Assembly (NCBI GenBank): GCA_045604705.1
Contig: JAZUOO010000006.1
Coordinates: 1 to 15,579, forward strand
Length of the DNA: 15,579 nucleotides
Direction: 5' to 3'
Source: SIG622 sp045604705
Lineage (GTDB): Bacteria > Bacillota > Clostridia > Oscillospirales > CAG-382
How positions within the stretch are numbered: position 1 is the stretch's first letter; the number at the start of each line of letters is the position of its first letter. The notes under the pieces were generated by a model. The model saw only the letters and a list, made by a program, of their open reading frames with translations, made no database searches and was not told the DNA's origin. The position numbers were made by a program, and so were the translations under genes. This document shows positions 12,608-15,579 of this stretch, one piece after another.

Positions 12608-13771
12608 ATGAGTCATTTGAAAAGGACTTGGGCTGAGATTAATCTTGATAATCTTGAGTATAATTATAAAAAAATAAGAGAAAAGGCAGGGGAGAGTGTT
12701 AAATTTCTTGGTGTTGTAAAGGCGAATGCCTATGGACACGGAGCACTGAGAATATCAAAAACTCTTGCAAGGCTTGGGGCAGATTATCTGGCGGTGTCAA
12801 GTCTTGATGAAGCCGAGGAATTGCGGCTTGGTGATGTAAAGTTGCCGATACTTATTTTTGGTCACACTCCGCCTGAACAGGTGGATAAGCTTCTGAAATA
12901 TGACATAACACAGACGGTTACCTGTGAGGCAAAGGCACTTGAATATCAGGCGCAGGCAGAAAAGCTTGGTGGCAAGCTGAAGATACACATAAAGCTGGAT
13001 ACAGGAATGTCAAGGCTTGGTTTTTTGTGCGGTGGTGTACATTTTGACGATTGCATAAAAGCAATCATCCGTTCCTGTAAGCTCAAAAATCTCGAAGCCG
13101 AAGGCATTTTCACACATTTTGCGGTGTCCGACGAGGAGGGCGAGGAAAACAAAGCTTACACCAAGAAGCAATTTGACCTTTTTATGTCAGTTATAAGCAA
13201 GCTCTCGGAAAACGGAATAAACTTTAAGATTCGCCACTGTGCAAACTCGGGAGCTTTTGCAAACTATCCGGAAACCTATCTCGATATGGTACGTCCGGGG
13301 CTTCTCACATACGGCTATGGAGAGTACGCTGAAAGACTAGGACTCAAACCTGTTATGAGTGTAAAGACAGTCATAGGCACAATAAAGGTACTTGACGCCG
13401 ACACAAGCATAAGCTACGGCAGACTTTTCACAACAGACACGTGTCACAGAGTCGGAGTTTTACCTATCGGTTATGCAGACGGACTATTCAGAAGTTTCTC
13501 CAACGGCGGTACGGTACAGCTCCCCTACGGAAAAACAAAGATACTTGGCAGAATATGTATGGATATGTGTATGATAGACCTTAAGGATTATCCTCAGAGC
13601 GAGGTCGGAGATGAAGTGGAAATCTTCGGCGAAAACAATCCGGTTGAAGAAGTTTCAGCATATGTGGGGACGATACCCTATGAAATTGTTTGTGCCGTGT
13701 CCAGAAGAGTACCCAGATTGTTCCTTGAAAAGGGCGAAATAATTGAGAGAGAGATTGGACTGAAGCTTTAA
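12608..13771 (+). CDS. alr: Alanine racemase
   Basis: 387 residues, the usual size. It is a PLP enzyme interconverting L- and D-alanine for peptidoglycan precursors. Lys38 in VVKANAYGHG forms the PLP Schiff base and acts as one base; Tyr270 in SISYGRLF is the opposite base from the partner subunit, so the enzyme is a dimer. LDTGMSRLGF (130-139), HCANSGA (210-216), the MVRPGLLTYG loop and GRICMDMCMID (314-324) are all present. The ATG at 12608 follows AAGGAGG. It lies 63 nt behind polA on the same strand with only a heptamer repeat between, so co-transcription is likely. A strong terminator follows at 13787. Confidence 0.98.
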   Translation: MSHLKRTWAEINLDNLEYNYKKIREKAGESVKFLGVVKANAYGHGALRISKTLARLGADYLAVSSLDEAEELRLGDVKLPILIFGHTPPEQVDKLLKYDITQTVTCEAKALEYQAQAEKLGGKLKIHIKLDTGMSRLGFLCGGVHFDDCIKAIIRSCKLKNLEAEGIFTHFAVSDEEGEENKAYTKKQFDLFMSVISKLSENGINFKIRHCANSGAFANYPETYLDMVRPGLLTYGYGEYAERLGLKPVMSVKTVIGTIKVLDADTSISYGRLFTTDTCHRVGVLPIGYADGLFRSFSNGGTVQLPYGKTKILGRICMDMCMIDLKDYPQSEVGDEVEIFGENNPVEEVSAYVGTIPYEIVCAVSRRVPRLFLEKGEIIEREIGLKL

Positions 13772-13786
13772 CGGAATACAGTTAAA

Positions 13787-13827
13787 AAGGCTGCGGAAGA
13801 ATACCGCAGCCTTAAATTATTTTTATT
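13787..13827 (+). terminator. Strong intrinsic terminator after alr
   Basis: AAGGCTGCGG (13787-13796) and CCGCAGCCTT (13804-13813) form a perfect 10-bp G/C-rich stem with a 7-nt loop, followed by AAATTATTTTTATT. It ends the polA-alr unit. Confidence 0.92.
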
Positions 13828-14077
13828 ATACAGGTAGATTCGGACTTCAAAACATAACGGTATAATTAACCGTACTCTCCTGCGTGCAATAACAACGCTG
13901 TCCTCTGTTATCTTCATTGCCGAAATGCTGTTAAAAGGTTAATTTTCGGTATGCCCCTGCAGAGCTCATCTCGTTGAAGAAACGAATATTTTACATGATT
14001 TGGATAATAATATACTAAAAAACGGAATGTATAAAAATCCCACAAATTTCCGATAAAACGAAAGGAATGGTCAAAAA
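13828..14077. other. Gene-free spacer with small inverted repeats
   Basis: No gene supported. Small inverted repeats are ACGGT/ACCGT near 13857-13873, CCGAAA/TTTCGG (about 13920-13945) and TCGTT/AACGA near 13971-13985. TTTACA at about 13991 and TATACT at about 14012 could be a promoter for the next gene, but the 15-bp spacing is short. Confidence 0.4.
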
Positions 14078-14461
14078 GTGAAAAAAAGCATAACATTCTG
14101 GCTCAGCTTCATATCATCATGTGTCAGCACCGTGTTTGTTTTTGTCCTGCTGTGGATGCTCTGCTCGGGAATCGGTGATTCGGTCGGAAAAGAAAAGGCT
14201 ATATTCTTCAGTGAAGACGGCAGTGTGCTGAATTTCTTCGGCGAGACTCTTTATATCAGCAGAGACACAACAGAAAAGGTTTTACAGTACCCGTCAAAAG
14301 CCGCAAAATTCTGCATAAGCTTCCTGCCGAACAGTGTGAACTCTGCCGCCGAAGACCTGGAAAGAAATCTCTCGGATAACGCAAAAAGCTTTGTTACCTT
14401 TGTAAAAAATGTCATTACCGGCTTTTTCACCGTGGGCACGGGACAGGTTTATTCTGTATAA
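14078..14461 (+). CDS. Small unknown protein with one N-terminal membrane segment
   Basis: 127 residues, family not recognised. Residues 6-31 (FWLSFISSCVSTVFVFVLLW and on) form one hydrophobic helix after MKKS, typical of a signal anchor or signal peptide. The rest is a small polar domain, possibly extracellular, with a helical stretch around AAEDLERNLSDNAKSFVTFVKNVI. The start is GTG at 14078; AAAGGA lies 11 nt upstream, slightly long. The ATG nearer the SD opens a different frame that stops at once. Codon use resembles the neighbouring real genes (AAA, GGC and CTC rich), which supports coding. It stands alone between the alr terminator and tRNA-Lys. A membrane-anchored cell-surface role is the most that can be inferred. 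Confidence 0.65.
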   Translation: MKKSITFWLSFISSCVSTVFVFVLLWMLCSGIGDSVGKEKAIFFSEDGSVLNFFGETLYISRDTTEKVLQYPSKAAKFCISFLPNSVNSAAEDLERNLSDNAKSFVTFVKNVITGFFTVGTGQVYSV

Positions 14462-14931
14462 AGCTCCATTGCGGCAATTATCAGAATATACTCTGCCGCC
14501 ATTCTCGCCTGTAGATACCTTGTTACACTTGTGTAAAATACTCCGCAGCTCATGGATTCTTTGAAAGGCATATTCTCAAACTGCATATAAGCTTTAAAAC
14601 CCAAAGCTTGCAAATGCCGCAATTTTCAGAAAAATATTCAGTTTTTGTTTATATCCGTATCCCGCATTTCATTTTCGTATCCCGTCATTTTCACCGCTAT
14701 ATGGTTCGGTGTCTTGGGAAGTCGTGCCAATCGGCAACGTCGAGCGCAGGGAACGGATGCTCTTTCTCCTATACAAATAACGGTAATATTCTGTCAAAGG
14801 ATACTGAGAGATTATAATGCGAAAAACAGTGACTGTCAATATATTACCGACCTGCATGACATATTAAAGCACAAAAAAAGAACCTAACAGGTATAAAAAA
14901 TCGAACAAATAAACAAATTTATAAAAAACCC
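14462..14931. other. 470-bp stretch without a recognisable gene
   Basis: Both strands have only short open frames with no SD and no protein-like character. TTACACTTGTGTAA (14523-14536) is a perfect 14-bp palindrome, possibly operator-like. CGTATCCCG occurs twice about 20 bases apart near 14660-14690. The last 70 bases are A-rich and lead into the tRNA promoter. It may be a decayed gene, but no homologous fragment is recognisable. Confidence 0.5.
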
Positions 14932-14960
14932 TTGACAAATCCCAATCTTTGTGATAGAAT
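14932..14960 (+). promoter_or_regulatory. Promoter of tRNA-Lys
   Basis: A perfect TTGACA (14932-14937), a 17-bp spacer and TAGAAT (14955-14960). The -10 ends 33 bases before the mature tRNA 5' end. Confidence 0.88.
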
Positions 14961-14993
14961 ATCTAGGCAGTTTTGTGAGGAATAATTAAATAC

Positions 14994-15069
14994 GATTCAC
15001 TAGCTCAGTCGGTAGAGCACTTGACTTTTAATCAAGGGGTCCGGAGTTCGAATCTCCGGTGAGTCACCA
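14994..15069 (+). tRNA. tRNA-Lys (anticodon UUU)
   Basis: 76 nt including an encoded CCA. The acceptor stem pairs GATTCAC with GTGAGTC (one G-U). The D arm contains AGCTCAGTCGGTAGAGC. The anticodon stem CTTGA/TCAAG encloses the loop CTTTTAA, giving anticodon TTT. The T arm is CCGGAGTTCGAATCTCCGG. The discriminator is A73. It reads AAA and AAG. It has its own promoter and terminator and is a single-gene unit. Confidence 0.98.
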
Positions 15070-15071
15070 AT

Positions 15072-15100
15072 AAAATCCTGTCGTCAGATGGGATTTTTTT
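15072..15100 (+). terminator. Terminator of tRNA-Lys
   Basis: AAAATCC (15072-15078) pairs with GGATTTT (15091-15097) around a 12-nt loop, and the T run reaches 15100. It starts three bases after the encoded CCA. Confidence 0.8.
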
Positions 15101-15113
15101 GTATTATTCGCCC

Positions 15114-15127
15114 ATTCACTATTCACT
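15114..15127. repeat. Heptamer repeat in the tRNA-rlmH convergent spacer
   Basis: Two ATTCACT units in tandem, a short relative of the heptamers at 12548-12582. Unlike the others it is not upstream of a start codon; it lies between two convergent 3' ends. Confidence 0.5.
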
Positions 15128-15162
15128 GATTCCGAGGTTACGGTACGACAACAGCTCGTACT

Positions 15163-15579
15163 CTACTTGTGATATTTTTTGCCAAAGCAAATGGAAAACG
15201 CCCGATAAATCTGCTCAAGCAGCATAACCCTCGCAAGCCTATGCGGAAAGGTCATTTTAGACATGGAAAGTCTTATATCGCAAGCCTTCTTGACTCTCTC
15301 GGAAAGACCTTCGCTTGAGCCTATGATAAATGTGATCCCCGAGAGACCTCTTGTCGGTACAGAATCAAAAACATCCGCAAGCTCCTCGGAGGAAAGATGT
15401 TTGCCCTCGATACACATGGCGATTTTTAGATGCTTGGGCTTCATCTGTTCCAGTATTCTGTCCGCTTCCTTCTCGAGTGCCGCACTTACAACACTGTCCG
15501 ACGGATTCTGCGGGAGTCTCTCGTCCTTTATTATCTTCTCCGAGAATGTACAGAACGCTCCCAGCCTTTTTATGTATTC
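15163..15579 (-). CDS. rlmH: 23S rRNA (pseudouridine1915-N3)-methyltransferase, 5' end cut by window
   Basis: The visible 138 residues lack only about the first 21 of a roughly 159-residue RlmH. The enzyme uses S-adenosylmethionine to methylate N3 of pseudouridine 1915 in helix 69 of the 23S rRNA, acting on whole 70S ribosomes. The frame enters at the right edge as EYIKRLGAFC, followed by the typical GKHLSSEELA. The SPOUT knot region is FIIGSSEGLSERVK, then LSMSKMTFPHRLARVMLLEQ and IYRAF, and the C-terminus YHK that the family almost always has. Most members have Gly-Gly where this one has Gly-Ser (IIGSSEG). The internal Met at 15444 is not the start. It is convergent with tRNA-Lys. Confidence 0.95.
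   Translation of the reverse strand, partial: EYIKRLGAFCTFSEKIIKDERLPQNPSDSVVSAALEKEADRILEQMKPKHLKIAMCIEGKHLSSEELADVFDSVPTRGLSGITFIIGSSEGLSERVKKACDIRLSMSKMTFPHRLARVMLLEQIYRAFSICFGKKYHK

Noticed and set aside
14608..14817. 69-codon open frame before tRNA-Lys
   Set aside because: No SD, and overlapping alternative frames of similar length on both strands with no recognisable features.
15143..15161. GTACGA/TCGTAC inverted repeat as an rlmH terminator
   Set aside because: Only 6 bp, and it is not followed by a T run on the minus strand.

Overview
The window looks like chromosomal DNA of a low-to-mid GC anaerobic member of the Clostridia, most likely an Oscillospiraceae/Ruminococcus-type gut bacterium. 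This is inferred from the Gram-positive style Shine-Dalgarno (SD) sequences, a zinc-type L31, encoded tRNA CCA, a fermentative L-lactate dehydrogenase, TTG/GTG starts, and short palindromic and heptamer repeats crowded between genes. No single gene fixes the species.

Layout. 1-738 is a repeat island with only the possible tail of an upstream gene: a heptamer array, GTAGGGC palindromes, a duplicated 39-bp element and a 98-bp tandem repeat. 739-3754 holds a DUF1854-family gene and a zinc-ribbon ABC exporter on the + strand. 3755-4275 is gene-free, with a terminator, a long hairpin and a four-copy 26-bp tandem repeat. 4276-8490 is all minus strand: rpmE (L31), an unrecognised protein with a possible PD-(D/E)XK core, a 154-bp MITE-like element, a MATE efflux pump, and L-lactate dehydrogenase. 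8701-13771 is + strand: a HIT protein and a phosphoribosyltransferase, a candidate structured RNA of 6S-like architecture, then polA and alr. 14078-14461 encodes a small unknown membrane protein. The window ends with tRNA-Lys(UUU), its promoter and terminator, and the convergent rlmH, cut by the right edge.

How the parts fit. Most genes are housekeeping: translation (rpmE, tRNA-Lys, rlmH), DNA repair/replication (polA), cell wall D-alanine supply (alr), fermentation (ldh) and purine nucleotide handling (HIT protein, phosphoribosyltransferase). The DUF1854/ABC pair is the clearest uncharacterised functional module.

Strongest unexplained signals: (a) AT-rich heptamer repeats of one family ending 7-12 nt before the SD of four different + strand genes; (b) the possible nuclease with a TTG start and a MITE-like element ending just upstream of its SD; (c) the 9655-9830 structure, whose G-U pairs point to a + strand RNA; and (d) the DUF1854/zinc-ribbon exporter pair.
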